DNA of 64,000 nt from Carnegiea gigantea (GCA_029747015.1 JAKOGI010002217.1:1-64000); one strand, 5' to 3'. Shown: positions 11,575-24,440, counted from the stretch's first letter. The notes: generated by a model from the sequence alone, not told the origin. Numbers and translations are program-made.

Positions 11575-14500
11575 GTGGCGAGCAATATAGTAGTTTCAGC
11601 CAGTCCTCCAGGGGATAGTGGGGGTAGGAGGGGTGGAGAGTTTCAGAATGTGCGCCTAGCGTCTTGGAATATTGGGTCGATTACAGGTAAGTCTATAGAA
11701 TTAGTTAAGTCGTTGCGTAAGCGTAGGATTAATATAGTGTGTGTTCAAGAGACGAAGTGGGTAGGGGCTAAAGTTAGGGAAGTTGATGGGTACAAATTAT
11801 GGTATTCGGGGTCTATCTAGGCGAGGAATGGAGTTGGCATCTTGGTTGAGAAGGAGTTGGTAGACTTTGTTGTTGAAGTGAGGCGTAAGAGTGACCGAAT
11901 TATGGCCATTAAGGCTTTGGTGGGTTCAGAATTCATAAATGTGGTCAGTGTTTATGCGCCCCAGATAGGTCTGTCGGACGATATTAAGAAACTTTTTTGG
12001 AAGGAGTTGGATATGGTCATCCAGGAGATATCTCAGAGCGAGAAGCTTTTTATAGGGGGAGACTTTAATGGCCATATTGGTGTTGGCTCAGGCGGACATG
12101 ATACGACCCACGGAGGTTTCGATTTTGGGGAAAGAAATAACGGAGGAGTTTCTGTGCTGGACTTTGCAGTGACCTATGAATTGTTGGTGGTAAACTCCTT
12201 TTTCAAGAAGAAAGAGGACCACCTGGTGACCTTTAATAGTGGCTCCTTGAAGACCCAGATTGATTACTTCCTGATGAGGGCATATAGTCGGAGGTTTTGC
12301 AAGGACTGTAAGGTGATTCCTGGTGAGTATCTAGGAACTCAGCATAGGTTGCTAGTGTTGGATGTGGAGTTCAAATGTTCAAAGTGAAAGAAGAGGAGCG
12401 TCGGGGACCCCAGGGTTAAGTGGTGGCTCCTTACAAAGGAGAATGTCTTGTTATTATCAGAGAGGATTACTGAAGAAGGAGCTTGGAGGCGGGTAGAGGA
12501 TGCAGATACAATGTGAAAAGGAATGACAGATTGTATTCAAAAGTCGGCTAAAGAAGTCCTAGGTACTTCTAGAAGAGGTGGTAACAAAATAAAGGGTGCT
12601 TGGTGAGGGAACGAGGAGGTTATGGAGAAAGTCAGGGAGAAAAAAGAGGCATATGCGGATTTCATGAATAGTGGAGCGGATGGAGAGAGAGATGTTAGCA
12701 GAGCTAGATATAAGGCAGCTAAGAAGGCAGCCAAGAAAGCTGTTGCGGGAGCTAAGAGCATGGCTTATGATAGGTTATATCATAGACTAGAGACTAAGGA
12801 AGGGGAGAAGGAGGTCTTTAAGCTGGCAAGGGCTAGGGAAAGAAGAAGGGATTTATATGAGCATCAAGGATTGGTAGGTGTTATTTGAGGATATCAAGGA
12901 GAGATGGCATCTCCTCAATGGTGAAGGGAGAAGATTCTAGGGAAAGAGTGTGGTGGTAGAGGTGGTCATATTATTAAAGAGGCCTTGAGGATGGGAAGGC
13001 CGACAGAAATCAAGGAGAGATGGCAAAAATACTTTTTCAATCTCCTCAATGGTGAAGGGATGGAAGATTCTCAAGGGAGGGAACGAGAGTGTGGTGAGAA
13101 GAGGATTGATCCATGAGAGTGTGGTCATATCAGTAAGGACGAGATTAAAGAGGCCTTGAGGAAGACGTCCAATGGGAAGGCCGATGGTCCAGATCAAATA
13201 CCAGTGGAAGTGTAGAAGTGTTTGGGTGAGGAAGGATTGGAGTGGTTAACGAAGCTTTTCAATGTTATTTTTAGGATTGCTAAGATGCCCGAAGAATGGA
13301 GATCTAGTACAGTAATCCCTTTGTACAAGAACAAAGGGGATATTCAGGATTGTAATAATTTTAGGGGTATAAAGTTGCTCAGTCACACTATGAAGTTATG
13401 GAAAAGGGTGATTGAGAGAAGATTACGGAAGGATGTTTCAATTTCAGAGAACCAATTTGGTTTTATGCCAGGCAGGTCGACCATAGGGGTGATTTACCTC
13501 CTTAGGAAACTCATGGGTTTGTATAGAGATAGAAAGGTGAATCTCCACATGGTGTTCATTGACCTGGAAAAAGCATATGATAGAGTTCCGCATGACGTGT
13601 TATGAAGATGCTTGGAGGAGAAAGGAGTACTACCCGTGTACATTCGAGTTATTAAGGATATGTACGAGGGAGGTAGGACGAGTGTTAGGACGCCAGGAGG
13701 GGTCACTAATGACTTCTTCATTAGTAGGGGCCTGCATCAGGGTTCAGCCTTGAGCCCTTTTCTTTTCACTCTAGTTATGGATGAACTTACAAGAGGGATT
13801 CAATATGAGTTATCTTGGAGTATGCTTTTTGCAGATGACATTGTTATTATTGATGAGATCAGACAAGGAGTTAATGATAAGTTGGAGCGTTGGAGGCATA
13901 CTCTGGAATTTAGAAGTTTTAGAGTAAGTAGATCGAAGACGGAGTACCTGCATTGTTGTTTTAGTGAAAGGGTAGATGCGGGAGAAGAAGTCATCCTGGA
14001 TGGGAGGCCGATACCTAAGGTCGATAAGTTTAAGTATCTAGGCTCGATCATTCAGCAGAATGGGGATATTGACGAAGATATTAACTAGCGAATAAAAGTA
14101 GGCGGGCAAAAATGGAAGTATACCTCAAGTGTGCTGTGTGATAAGAGGGTGCCCTTTGGTTTGAAAGGTAAAGTCTATCACATGGTAGTTAGACCAGCAG
14201 TTCTTTATGGATTGGAATGTTGGCCTCTAAAAAAAACGCAAGTTCAAAGGCTTACGGTAGCAGAGATGAGGATGATAAGGTGGATGTGTGGTTATACAAG
14301 GATAGACAGAATTAGGAATGGAGTTATCAGGGACTTAGTTGAAGTAGCTCCCATCGAAGATAAGATGAGAGAAACACGACTCTGATAGCTTGGCCATGTG
14401 AAAAGGAGTGTAGACGCTCTAGTGAGGAGATGTGACAGGATCAACATCCTTGAAGGCAGAAGAGAGAGAAGACGACCAAAGAAGAGCTTGGATGAGGTGA

Positions 14501-14607
14501 TTAGAGAGGACTTGAAAGTGGTCGGTTTGACCGATGACATGGCTCAGGATAGGAAGTTGTGACGAGATAGGATTAAGGTCTTAGATCGCAAAGAGTTGAC
14601 CTCGTAG
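11575..14607 (+). pseudogene. RTE endonuclease/reverse transcriptase, single frame with many stops
   Basis: The enzyme would nick target DNA and copy its own RNA at the nick. Endonuclease motifs: LASWNIGSITGK near 11658, VCVQETKW near 11740, IGGDFNGHIG near 12052, QIDYFLM near 12257 and TQHRLLVLD near 12338, the last carrying the usual catalytic His. Reverse transcriptase motifs: NNFRGIKLLS, QFGFMPGRST, FIDLEKAYDRVP, GLHQGSALSPFLF and an intact FADD box at 13828-13839. The C-terminal part (VLYGLECWPLKK, near 14200) is also recognisable. Every segment stays in frame 1 from 11575 to the final TAG at 14605-14607. About a dozen internal stops break it, including 11818, 12385, 12886, 13603, 14086, 14383 and 14560. 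A 120-base in-frame partial duplication sits at 12889-13008. The upstream start may be a non-ATG or an ATG lost to mutation. Confidence 0.9.
12889..13185 (+). repeat. Imperfect in-frame duplication within the LINE ORF
   Basis: The block 12889-13008 repeats pieces of 13009-13185 in the same order: TCAAGGAGAGATGGC, CTCCTCAATGGTGAAGG, AGAGTGTGGTG, TTAAAGAGGCCTTGAGG and ATGGGAAGGCCGA. The first copy lacks the bases between them. Its 120-base length keeps the frame. Confidence 0.8.
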
Positions 14608-15002
14608 TTATCTTTTGGTTGCTGTAGCTTAGTGCTGGTAGAGGTTTTTTCGTATGTTGTGTTTGTATGCAGGTTGCATGGTCTTCTGAGAAGAGTTCTC
14701 GTTTGCTTATAGCTGGTTGTCCAGGTATATTACCTTCCTCCATTACATGTCCTTTTATTTCATAGCTTCAGCAACTGATCTTTTATTTATCTTAGTCATC
14801 CCTTGCTATAGAATCTTTCTTCTATCGAATGTTTTCCCATTAAAGGTTTCCGCTAAATCTTTCTTCTATAGATTATTTTCATAAAGCTTTTTTTGTAGGT
14901 TTCTTGGAATCAGCCTCTCTACAAGTAGGAATGCCGGTAGAGCTAAGGTTGCCTACAGCTGGATCTCCCCAGACCCCGCGAAAGCGGGACCCACACTAGA
15001 AG
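14608..15002 (+). other. 3' UTR of the RTE LINE
   Basis: Non-coding sequence between the last stop and the tail. It includes the block CCCCGCGAAAGCGGGACCCA near 14975, a GC hairpin (CCCGC-GAAA-GCGGG) of the kind seen close to plant RTE 3' ends. Confidence 0.7.
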
Positions 15003-15018
15003 TTGTTGTTGTTGTTGT
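15003..15018 (+). repeat. (GTT)n tail marking LINE 3' end
   Basis: Five GTT units end the element. Plant RTE elements end in simple repeats of this kind rather than poly(A). Confidence 0.8.
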
Positions 15019-18000
15019 AATCTGGTGTGGGCAATTTAGTAGCTTATATGGTACTACTTGATGTTATATGGGTTGTATGTGTCAAGATAAGGTGTCACAC
15101 AAAGGAGGTGTTGTCATTAAATATGCCTCAAAAATATGTGAACTTATATGGGCTACCGACTGCTAAGTGCGTACAAGTTATTATAAGCTAAGAGCATGTT
15201 TTGCAGTGATGGAGGTAGTAAGTAATAAAGAGATGGAGGATATTTAGACTTGGGATATTGGTGGACGTTTCAAATCTGGGATGTTAACCCAGATCATATA
15301 AACAAATATGCCTCAATCTAGGCGATAATAGGCATTGAAAACTCTGAAAATCTCTAGGGGAAAACTCTTTTACAGATTCAAGATTCTATAGTGTGGTTGA
15401 GTCGATAAAATCCACACTTATTATGAGGCTAAAACAAACTCTAACGGCACCTGGAAATGACTGTGGATGGGTTTTAGCTCCAAGATATTCATAAGAGGTT
15501 CTAAGCAGACGGTATGAATAATTTCTCTTACTATGTTGGATTAGGTCATGGGTGTTCATGGTCAAGCTATACTCATTAGATTGTGCAAAATAAATTTAGT
15601 GGAGAAGATCTTACCTTGTGGAGCATCAAGTCATTCGACAAGTAAGCTCCTTAGGATTAACAAGGGCTAGATAAAAAGGAAAAATAGAAAAGAAAGAGTA
15701 AGAAGAAGGACACTCAGATGTTGGATTCATCAAAGTAGCGAGGGCGATGGTCCATAACTTTAAGCATGCTCATTTTGGTGAAAAACGACTATCTATAGAA
15801 GTTAAACTATGGGAAAAAGGTTCGAGGATATGTCATTACTTTTGTATACTAGAAATTCTAGAAGTCATAATTGATATTTTAGCCAGAAGTGGATAAGACT
15901 TGTGGAGATAAATAAACTTTGGAGAAGTATACTATAAGTACAATGGTCATATAGGTTAGATTCAAGGCACTTGTTGATGCATTACAGTTTATGTTAGTAA
16001 GGAATTAGGAGTGGTAATTCAAATATATACATATATATATGTGTATAGCATGGACTCTAGGGGAGTATTATTAGTGATTTGATAAGGTTACGATGTCAAA
16101 TTCAAAAGAGTGTTACCAAGAGATAACTTCAAGTACAACAATAGAGGATTGTGGGCTAATGAGGTGTGAGAGATGTCCGCATATAGATTTAAACCCTAAC
16201 GACTGCCTTTTGAGTATGTCAAATCCTTGAAAATTTAGCTGTATGAGTCCCTGTTTTGATCCAAATGAGGTTACAGTGACCTTTGGCTAACTAATATTAA
16301 ACCTTTCTTGTCAGATATCATTGCATAAATTAGCATCCTTCTTACCCTCCTTGGTTACCACTTAAAGCTAGCTACCCCCTATTATGCAATCACATAATTT
16401 AATTTAGAATTCCTTTTTGTTCATATTAAGCTTTGCAGAAATCATTTAATCACTGCAGCAATACTTCAGTACATACCTTTTCCCTCATTGAATTTCCTCA
16501 TGAAACTAATTTTTAAAGAGAATCCCTATTATTAAGATGGGTTACGTCTATCTTGCTTTCACTAATTATCTCTACTTAGCTTGCTTTTTGCAACCATTAT
16601 TTCAATAGTAACGTGACCTTTCTTGCCTTTAACATCCAATCACTACGTAGATTGCTATTCTCCTACTAGCCTGGCTTTTCAATTTATACGCAATGTTTTG
16701 GTTCCTATGTAACCAATGATTGGAACTATCTGACTATTATTGCCCCCATTCCAAAATTGTTTATGCTTATAGTTATTTTCACTCCATTTGTATCACGGTA
16801 ATATTTTAGTTACCCATTGTTTTGAAATTTGTCATATGTTCCTTTCATTAAAATCTTACATCAGCAACATTCTTAGTACTTTTAGTCATTAATCAAATTC
16901 TCTCTTAATTATCTCGACTTATGTATCGATATCGTCTCTTTGCTATGTTACCTCCTCTCGATCCCAAGCATTCACCTAAAAGATCTTAATTAGCATGCAA
17001 AACCTCACTGGTTAATTTGTCTTTTGCATTAATGCTATTATTGCTATCATCTCTTATATTTGGTTGATCTGTCTCATCTCTAGACTTTGCTTTCTTTCAA
17101 CATCATCTAATCCTTCTTTTAATTTCAAACTTTTGGAATGCTAGTGGTTCCTCAAGAGTGCTCGTACCTATTTCCAGCATCATCCACCATGTCTTTGAAA
17201 CTTGTGGCTAGATATTAAATCCATTCTTGCTTGAATTTAGGTGTTTGTCCATCCTAATACTTTTGACTTTCATCTTCCTCTTCTTTATTTTGTTAAAAGC
17301 GTATTTATATGTACATATCTTGCACACCGTTTATTTATGGTAGGAAGCATATATATCTTGTTGGAGTTAGAGATGCAGTTAAGCTCCTCCTCATGCGAGT
17401 TAAGCTCCTATTAGTGCGAGTGAACAATGACTGTTGTAACCCCAGCAATTTTCTTGCTTCTAAATTCCATCCGCTAAATATAGACTCGGCCTTTCTCTAT
17501 GCAATCTTGTTATTGTACCTAAATTTATTTCATATTGCCTACTTTATGCTCTGTCCATTCAAATCCAAATTCGTCTAACGGCTTCATCATCTTGATGGTG
17601 GTAGACGGTCACCCCGTTGAAACTCTGTTACTAATATCTTATTTGTAATTTAATGGTTGAACCTAAATGTAATTGAATCATCTTTCCCGTCTAAAGTGGG
17701 TCAAATCTTTTCCTTCAAAACTATTTTGTCGTTATCTATTACCCTATGTTAGACATCGTGATTATCTTATTTTATATGATATTGGTACTATATTTATGAC
17801 CTTGACATTCAACCACACTTTAGTATTGCAATTATAGTAACCCTCTTATTCTTGCTAGAGCTCTAAAACCCCAAACTTATTTCCACTCATGCGAGGGGTC
17901 TGAGCAACTTAGTCAAGCAATCAGAACTTTGGTTAAAAGTATTTAAGTAATCTTGTCTTCCTATCTTGAATACTCTAATCCTTTCTTATTTCATTTCATA

Positions 18001-18525
18001 TTTCATAAACAACGTAACTTGATCTGTAAGTCAACCTACTAACTACTCAACCAGATTGAGAGGGCATAGAATAATCGTATTTGCCGCTGATATGACTCAG
18101 GAATTGTTGACTATCTGTTGGCTCTTTCATGATTCTTACCTGCTAACCATAATGCTGGTGGCCTTCTATTCTTGGATTCCTGAAAACTCATATTCATCTT
18201 TACTTTAGTCATCCTATGTCAATCCCTCCCTTATTAATCATGTCTAATTTCACTGTTTATTTCTTTCATGGGTAATGACTCACTTGACCGCTATTCTCAT
18301 CACTCTCATTCGTGGATATGTTCATTTTCAACGTCGAATTCAGATCTAGTAAATATTTGACTAGTTCAATGATGAAAAGCCTAGCAACATAATAACCATC
18401 CAATCTGGTGTTGCCAGGGACCTTGAAAATATGAGCATTGAAATTGTAGCACATGGGTCAAGAAATGGGTTGTCATTAGCGTTAAAAGTGCAACCCTCAA
18501 TAATAGCGAAGCTTAAGTCAAGTCA
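15019..18525. other. No supported gene; unassigned repeat-like sequence
   Basis: I see no long open frame. A weak 17-codon copia-Gag-like peptide (KFSGEDLTLWSIKSFDK) is encoded at 15592-15642 but has no supporting context. The stretch 16250-18250 is T-rich on this strand and without recognisable motifs. Short frames at 17309-17578 (+) and 18266-18454 (-) match nothing I recognise. Confidence 0.4.
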
Positions 18526-19975
18526 AAAGGGTGATCGAATTAGAGAGACTTAGGCAAAATGTCATACAAGGAAAGTCACATGACTTTGTGATACATGAAG
18601 ATGGAACCTTGAGGTCATAAAACCGGTTATCTATTCCCAATAAAGAGGAATTGAAAGGAAGATTTTAGGAGGAGCCCATAATGCTCGTTATTCAGTGGAT
18701 TAAGGAGGAACAAAAATGTATAGGGATATGAGGCAATTCTTCTAGTGGGATAACATGAAGAGAGAGATTGTAGAGTATATAGATAAGCATTTGACGTGGC
18801 AAAAGGTGGAGGCTGAACATCAGCGCCCTGTGGGCGAATTAAGGCCTTTAGAGATTCCTACCTGAAAGTGAGATTCAATTTCAATGAATTTTATTATGGG
18901 ATGACCTCTCTCTGCTTTAAAGAAGAATGCTGTTTGGGTCGTTGTAGATAGACTCACTAAATCTACCCATTTTATACCAATTCATAACACTTAGGGTGTA
19001 AAGAGGCTAGTACAATTATATATCAAGGAAATAGTGCGACTATATGGCATACCAAAGGATATAGAGTCAGATCGATACCAAAGGTTTCAAGCTCGGTTTC
19101 TGGCAAGCTCTGTAAAAAGCTTTTGGCACCAAGTTAAATTTTAGCAGTTCATACCACCCTACGACCAATGGGCAAACCGAGCGAGTGAATCAAAACCTAG
19201 AGGCTATGTTGAGAGCCTGTGTGCTTGACTTCCAAAGAAAGTGGCAAGATTACTTACCTTAGGTGAAATTCCATTATAATAATAGCTATCGTTCCACATT
19301 AAGATGGCCCTTTTTAAAGCACTGCATGGGAGGAAGTGCAGAACTCTGTAGTGTTGGAGTGAGCTTGACAAAGCACTAACCTTAGGGCCTGAGTTGATTC
19401 AAGACACCACTGAAATGATACGAAAGATTCAAAAATATATTAAAGCAGCCCAAAGCAGATAAAAAAGCTATACAGACAAAAGAAGAAGATCATTAGAGTT
19501 TCAAGTGGGAGATAAGGTATTTTTTAAGGTGTCCTGGTTAAAAGAGTGATAAGATTTAACCTTAGGGGCAAACTAAGTCCTAGATATATCAAACCTTATA
19601 AAATTATTGAGAAATTAAACCCTGTGACTTATAGGTTGGATTTACCAATAGCACTTGAGTATGTCCACAATGTTTTTCACATTTCACAGCTCAAAAAATA
19701 TATCCCAGATCCAAATCATGTCATCATAGCAGAGCCAGCAGAAGTCGCTGAGAACCTAATGCATGAGGAGCGTCCCGTACAGATATTAGATTACAGAGTT
19801 GAGCAACTTTGAAACAAAAGCATTCCTCGGGTTAAAGTCTTGTGGACCAACCATAACTCAATAGAGGCTACATGAGAAATCGAGGAGGACATGAGAAGCA
19901 AGTACCCATACCCATTTGAGGTGCGAACAATGTTTCTTTCCAACTGCAAGTTTCGAGGATAAAACTTATTTTAAG
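18526..19975 (+). pseudogene. pol: Gypsy integrase and C-terminal region, decayed
   Basis: Integrase inserts element DNA into the genome. Fragments appear in the family order but across frames. The zinc-binding region is KMYRDMRQFFW near 18715 and LTWQKVEAEHQRPVGELRP near 18792-18850. The catalytic core is AVWVVVDRLTKSTHFIPIHN near 18930 and YIKEIVRLYGIPKDIESD near 19020. Later core pieces come around 19140-19400. The C-terminal SRC-like part is KLSPRYIKPYKIIEKLNPV at 19567-19623, followed by YVHNVFHISQLKKYIPDP. The tail has EERPVQILDYRV near 19770 and RVKVLWTNHNSIEAT, resembling the chromodomain-like tail of Tekay/Del elements. The second catalytic Asp is recognisable in ESDRY. Stops and frameshifts abound. 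Upstream reverse transcriptase and a 5' LTR were not found, so the element is 5'-truncated or broken. Confidence 0.85.
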
Positions 19976-19984
19976 GGGGGAGAC
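19966..19984 (+). other. Polypurine tract of second gypsy element
   Basis: ATTTTAAGGGGGGAGAC lies directly before the LTR start TGTAATGGCC. The preceding TTTCGAGGATAAAACTT matches the first element's 3' end. Confidence 0.85.
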
Positions 19985-20079
19985 TGTAATGGCCCGAACC
20001 TAAGACTCATACTAATTACCTTAAATTCTCCTAATCACAAATTAATCAAGTTGGGTGCCGCATTTCAATTTATTATTTT

Positions 20080-20082
<3 letters not shown>

Positions 20083-20162
<80 letters not shown>

Positions 20163-20171
20163 GTATGTATA

Positions 20172-20242
<71 letters not shown>
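20083..20242. repeat. (AT)n-(GT)n-(AT)n compound microsatellite
   Basis: AT repeats, then GT repeats (about 20125-20151), then a second AT block to 20242. Open frames here are repeat artefacts. Confidence 0.95.
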
Positions 20243-20246
<4 letters not shown>

Positions 20247-20558
20247 GCATCGCAGGTTGAAACGACGACATGGCCTCAAAAATGAATCTTGTTATGCTCC
20301 TGAGTAATTCATTCAAGAGCTAATGAATATTTGAATGTTGCTGAATAAACATTAGCCTAATTATCAAAGGTAATTTCTACAATAATGATAATAATAATAA
20401 ACGAACAAATACAATAAAATGTAGTAATAATAATAATAAGGTAAGTTGGGTATATAAAAAGAGTGAGTTAGTAATTAAAAATGAAAATGCTTTCTCCCAA
20501 ATTTACATCCAAAAGTTGTAAAATATAAATTTGTTAATTTTATCCAAAACTATTATTT

Positions 20559-20561
<3 letters not shown>

Positions 20562-20605
<44 letters not shown>
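20562..20605. repeat. (AT)n microsatellite
   Basis: Pure AT dinucleotide run of about 44 bases within the LTR. Confidence 0.92.
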
Positions 20606-20606
<1 letters not shown>

Positions 20607-21400
20607 GAATATAAAAAAAATAAAGATAAGAGTGAGGATGGGGATAATTATGAGTAAATTCTAGACAAAGATTATGTGTCATCAAATAAAAGGGCAGAAA
20701 AAAAGGAAAAAGAATTAATTCAAATTAAATTAGCCAAACTAAAGCAAAACGAACCAAAAAAAATCACAAAAAAAAGAAAAGACCTAAAATCCCCAAACCC
20801 CTTCTCTGGCCCAGAAAACCCGACCCCCCCTGTTTCGCTGCTCTGTTTTGCACCTCCTCTCTGCTCATTTCCACTGCTGGCCATCGGACGCCCAACGCCC
20901 ATGCCACCGCTACCCATCGCCGTCGGTCCCCCGCCACCAGTGCCGCCCTCCTGCTCCATCCCCTTGTGTGTTTTTGAGTGTGTTCAAGTAGTTGAAAGGT
21001 GAAGCCCTAACTCTTAATTATTTTAATTTTTGATGTTTTATATCTGAATTTTTAGAGTAAATGGTGCAATTAGCTTAGGTATGTATGAATTTATAAATTT
21101 CTTGAATTAGTTTAAGGATTTGATTGGGTTGTGAATTGAGGAATTAAGATGGGTGTTGTGAGTGAGGGTTTAGAAATTTTGTTGGAATTTTGGTTCTTTT
21201 GATGATGTTGAGATTGATTTTAATGCCTATTCGAATGAAATTAAAATGAAATAAATGATGGGTGGATGAGTTGAGGCCATGGACCTAAAGGGTTAGAGTT
21301 CATGGCTTGGATTATGTTTAAGTTGATTATGTGGATTATTAGTGTTTAAATTAGTTAAATGATGCTTAAATAGAGAAAAATATATATATGTGTATAAGGT

Positions 21401-21444
21401 TAATGTGAGTGTTATGTTTTGACAATGTGAGTGTTATGTTTTGA
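21401..21444. repeat. 22-bp tandem duplication
   Basis: The unit AATGTGAGTGTTATGTTTTG with one base on each side occurs twice back to back, differing at one base. Confidence 0.85.
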
Positions 21445-22100
21445 TCACAACTAAGTAATTAAGGGTTGTGATTTAAATAAAGATACAAGGTTGATTTTGG
21501 TTTATTTGGTGGTTTAAGCAAAAAAAAATAATGAATATTGAATAAAAGTAATGAGAATTTGGTGATTAAAGTTAGGGTGTGTGTGTTGTCATGAGTTGGT
21601 GAGTAAGGTTAGGGTTTGTGGTTTGGATGAAAAGTTAAGCTTATTTACGTTGCTTTAATTGTGTTAGATTAATATTAATTAATTTTTGAATGAGGCTAAT
21701 GGGATATACATGTGTTAGAAATGTATGTGTAGCCATGGATATGGTGATTAATGCTCTTGGATAATGTTTATTCTAAGTATGTTTATTTTTAATTATGTTG
21801 CTTCGTTAGTGTTTAGATAAGTTAATTATGCTAATTAGAAGGAAATATATGTGTAGGAGGTGTTGTGTGGATATATGTTATGAGGCAGTTGTCAATTGGA
21901 GGTAGAGGAAGAGAAGAAGGAAGGTGAATGTAATGATCTTGGATGTTTTAAGAACATTAAGTAGAAGTGTGGTGTTAATTGGGTTATAAGATTTGGATAA
22001 TCGTATGATTGCGACTTGATCTTGGACTCGAGCTCAAGGTCATGACCTCATTTAAACCGTGTCGAAATCCAAGGTTAAAGCTTAACAGTGATTCACTCAA

Positions 22101-23459
22101 TAAGGAAATAACCAAAAATGCTCGTTAATACACTACTAAGGATGTTGTTTATATCCACAGGTGCGATGAATGTTAGTAGTGTTAATAATAATAATAACAA
22201 CAATAATTGATAATGCCACTAATTCTAATAAATGCGAAGAAATGACGATGTTATTGAACTTGTCGTGATAATTTGAGTGGTAATGGCGATAAGCCGGTAA
22301 TAATAAACATAAGACGAGCCACACCATTTCGTTAGCATAACATGTACTAAAAGATCGTTAGCTGTATGAAGCAGAGAAACAAAAACAAATAAAATAGAAC
22401 CAAATAAATTGAAATAATGGTTATACTGATAATAAAATTTAAAAAAAATAAAAGAAAAAGATAAGTCGAGAGAATTTGAATTATTCATTAAGTCAATAAA
22501 TGTGATAAAATTTCTTAATCTTGCACTAATCAAGAGAAGTTATATATTTGGAGCAGAACTGAGGCCATCTCTGTCACTTCAAGCTGCCAGCAAACGATTT
22601 TCAATAAAACAAAGAGAGATTCCCAAGGACTAGGTGCGTAGATTGCCTATGTTCTTCGAAAACTCACATGTTTTTTAAATCATGCAAAATCAGTATGATA
22701 TTCATATAATGAATCATTTTATGCAATATTTTGTCACATAAGCAAGTGGCCCCATCAATTATCAATCATCAGGGTGTATGCCCTTCAATTTACCTGCGCG
22801 GTTGCAACTCAGGCTTTCCGATCGGCCTGAAAGGTGTGTGCACCAATCTTAAAATCGCTACAGACGTCAACAGAGGTCAACTTCCAGATAATAACCTGCA
22901 ATTCAACTTTACTCATGAATTCACTTTGTCCTGTTTGCAAAACAAAATGTTTTTAAATGCGAGCGCCCAACTAATTGATTACAAAACTTATTTATAGCAT
23001 AAAGATGTACATCCTGAGCTTCGGCTCATTATTCAATTATGTTTTCTGTTTTAGATAAGGGATTAATGAACCGTTTTCCTCTTGGAAAGCCAGAAGGTAG
23101 CAAGAAATGGGCGAGAGTTGCAGTTTTTTTGCTGAACATTAGCTAAATGAGCGCTCACAGTGATTTATAGGCTAGCACCCCTAAGGACAGGTTGGTTATG
23201 TATTCTTTTGGACATGATGTATGCTAGTATTTGGTAATCATGCGCTGAGTTATCAAATGTATCATTAACTATATAAATGGTTAAATGTATGTTGTGCCAA
23301 ATATTTAGTGAACCAAGTGGTTACATGGGCAACAAGGCATTACAGGTGGACTTAGATAGTCTTGTTCCATTACAAAGTGGCGGTAATACCTCCAATCAAA
23401 AGACTTCCGCTGCAATCAACAATAAATAAGTAATTAAGTTGAAATAATCAAGCATTAAG
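22101..23459. other. No supported gene
   Basis: Short frames at 22225-22533 (-) and 22731-22997 (+) do not resemble any family I know. A small AAT-rich patch lies at 22180-22210. Nothing else is recognised. Confidence 0.4.
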
Positions 23460-24440
23460 TATTGTGGATATTACAATCTATTAAATCTAGGCCTTCGATT
23501 TTGTATCTAATCTGTCTACTATTTATGCTATATTGATAACAATATTTGAAAACCCTGAAAATACTAACACCAAAGTGATTTGTGAGACTTGGTATAATCT
23601 TAGACACAAATATTATTAACTCATTAAATCTAAACCCTTGATTTTAAAGTTTAAAAAAAAAGTTTGTAAATGTCGTCTCTCTCCAAGCAAAATACTGCTT
23701 TATTTTTATTTATTTTTTAAAAATAAAACTTAGGGGAGTTAACTACCTACTCATCATATGTATACTATACTATTATATAATAGCAAACCCTAGAATGGTG
23801 CGATGAAAGTGATTTATGGGATTTGATGTAATCTTAACCATAAAAATTATTGATGCATTAAATTGAAGTCGTCAATTTTAAAGTTAAGATATCTCTTTAT
23901 TTTATTTAAAAAATATCCCATGATTTCGGATATACATGATAAAAGATAGATGATAATCCAATTATCTAGAGAAAGAATTAGGTTATTATATTTATTCATT
24001 AAATCTAAACCATAGATTCTAGTTAAAAAAAAACTACCTTATCTTAAGTAAAATACCTATTTATAATTTTTATTTTTTCAAAAAAAATACTCTTAATTTC
24101 AATTATGTTTGATAAAAGATACATGATAATTCTATTATCTAAAAAAATTCAAGCAGTTAACAAAAGTAATAATCTTTGAAAAAGCCTAAAATACTAGCTA
24201 AAACATGAGTGACTTGCAGGATTTGACGTAATCTAAGCCATAAAAATTAGTCATCTATTAAATCTGACCTTTGATTTTGTATCTAATCTATCTACTATCT
24301 ATACTATATTAATAACAATATCTAAAAACCCCTAAAATACTAGCACCAGAGTGACTTGTGGGACTTGGTGTAATCTTAGCCACAAATATTATTAACTAAT
24401 TAAATCTAAACCCCTGATTAGTGAAAATATTATTAGTTTA
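23460..24440 (+). repeat. Cluster of diverged repeats resembling Helitron left ends
   Basis: Related blocks begin near 23522, 23763, 24150 (partial) and 24298. They share TATACTATATTAATAAC-like starts, an AGTGACTTGTGGGACTTG motif, GTAATCTTAGCCA and TTAAATCTAAACCC. The 24298 block starts A|TCTATACTA, as does the left end of the large Helitron at 58896 (read on the minus strand), which also has a GAGTGATTTG motif at a similar spacing. The outer pair (23460-23660 and 24240-24420) is the most alike. No CTAG hairpin right end was found nearby. Assignment to Helitrons is inference. Confidence 0.5.

Larger units (their letters stand above)
11157..15018 (+). mobile_element. RTE-type LINE (non-LTR retrotransposon)
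   Basis: A 5' region rich in TTA repeats is followed by one long decayed ORF with an apurinic-endonuclease domain and a reverse transcriptase, and then by a 3' UTR ending in a (GTT)n tail. This order and the tail are typical of plant RTE-clade LINEs. The 5' boundary is uncertain: the sequence right after the LTR end at 11156 could be LINE 5' UTR or older flank. No target-site duplication could be identified. Confidence 0.85.
19985..22100 (+). mobile_element. 3' LTR (right end uncertain) of second gypsy element
   Basis: It starts TGTAATGGCCCGAACC after the polypurine tract. It contains two AT/GT microsatellites, a TATA-like GGTATATAAAAAG near 20448-20460 and a C-rich block (20810-20960), parallel to the first element's LTR. 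No TTACA end or target duplication was identified, so the right limit is a guess. The proline-rich frame at 20676-21002 reflects the C-rich block and is not a recognised protein. Confidence 0.6.

Noticed and set aside
15592..15642. Copia-Gag-like peptide KFSGEDLTLWSIKSFDK
   Set aside because: Only 17 codons, with stops around it and no LTR, PBS or zinc knuckle in support.
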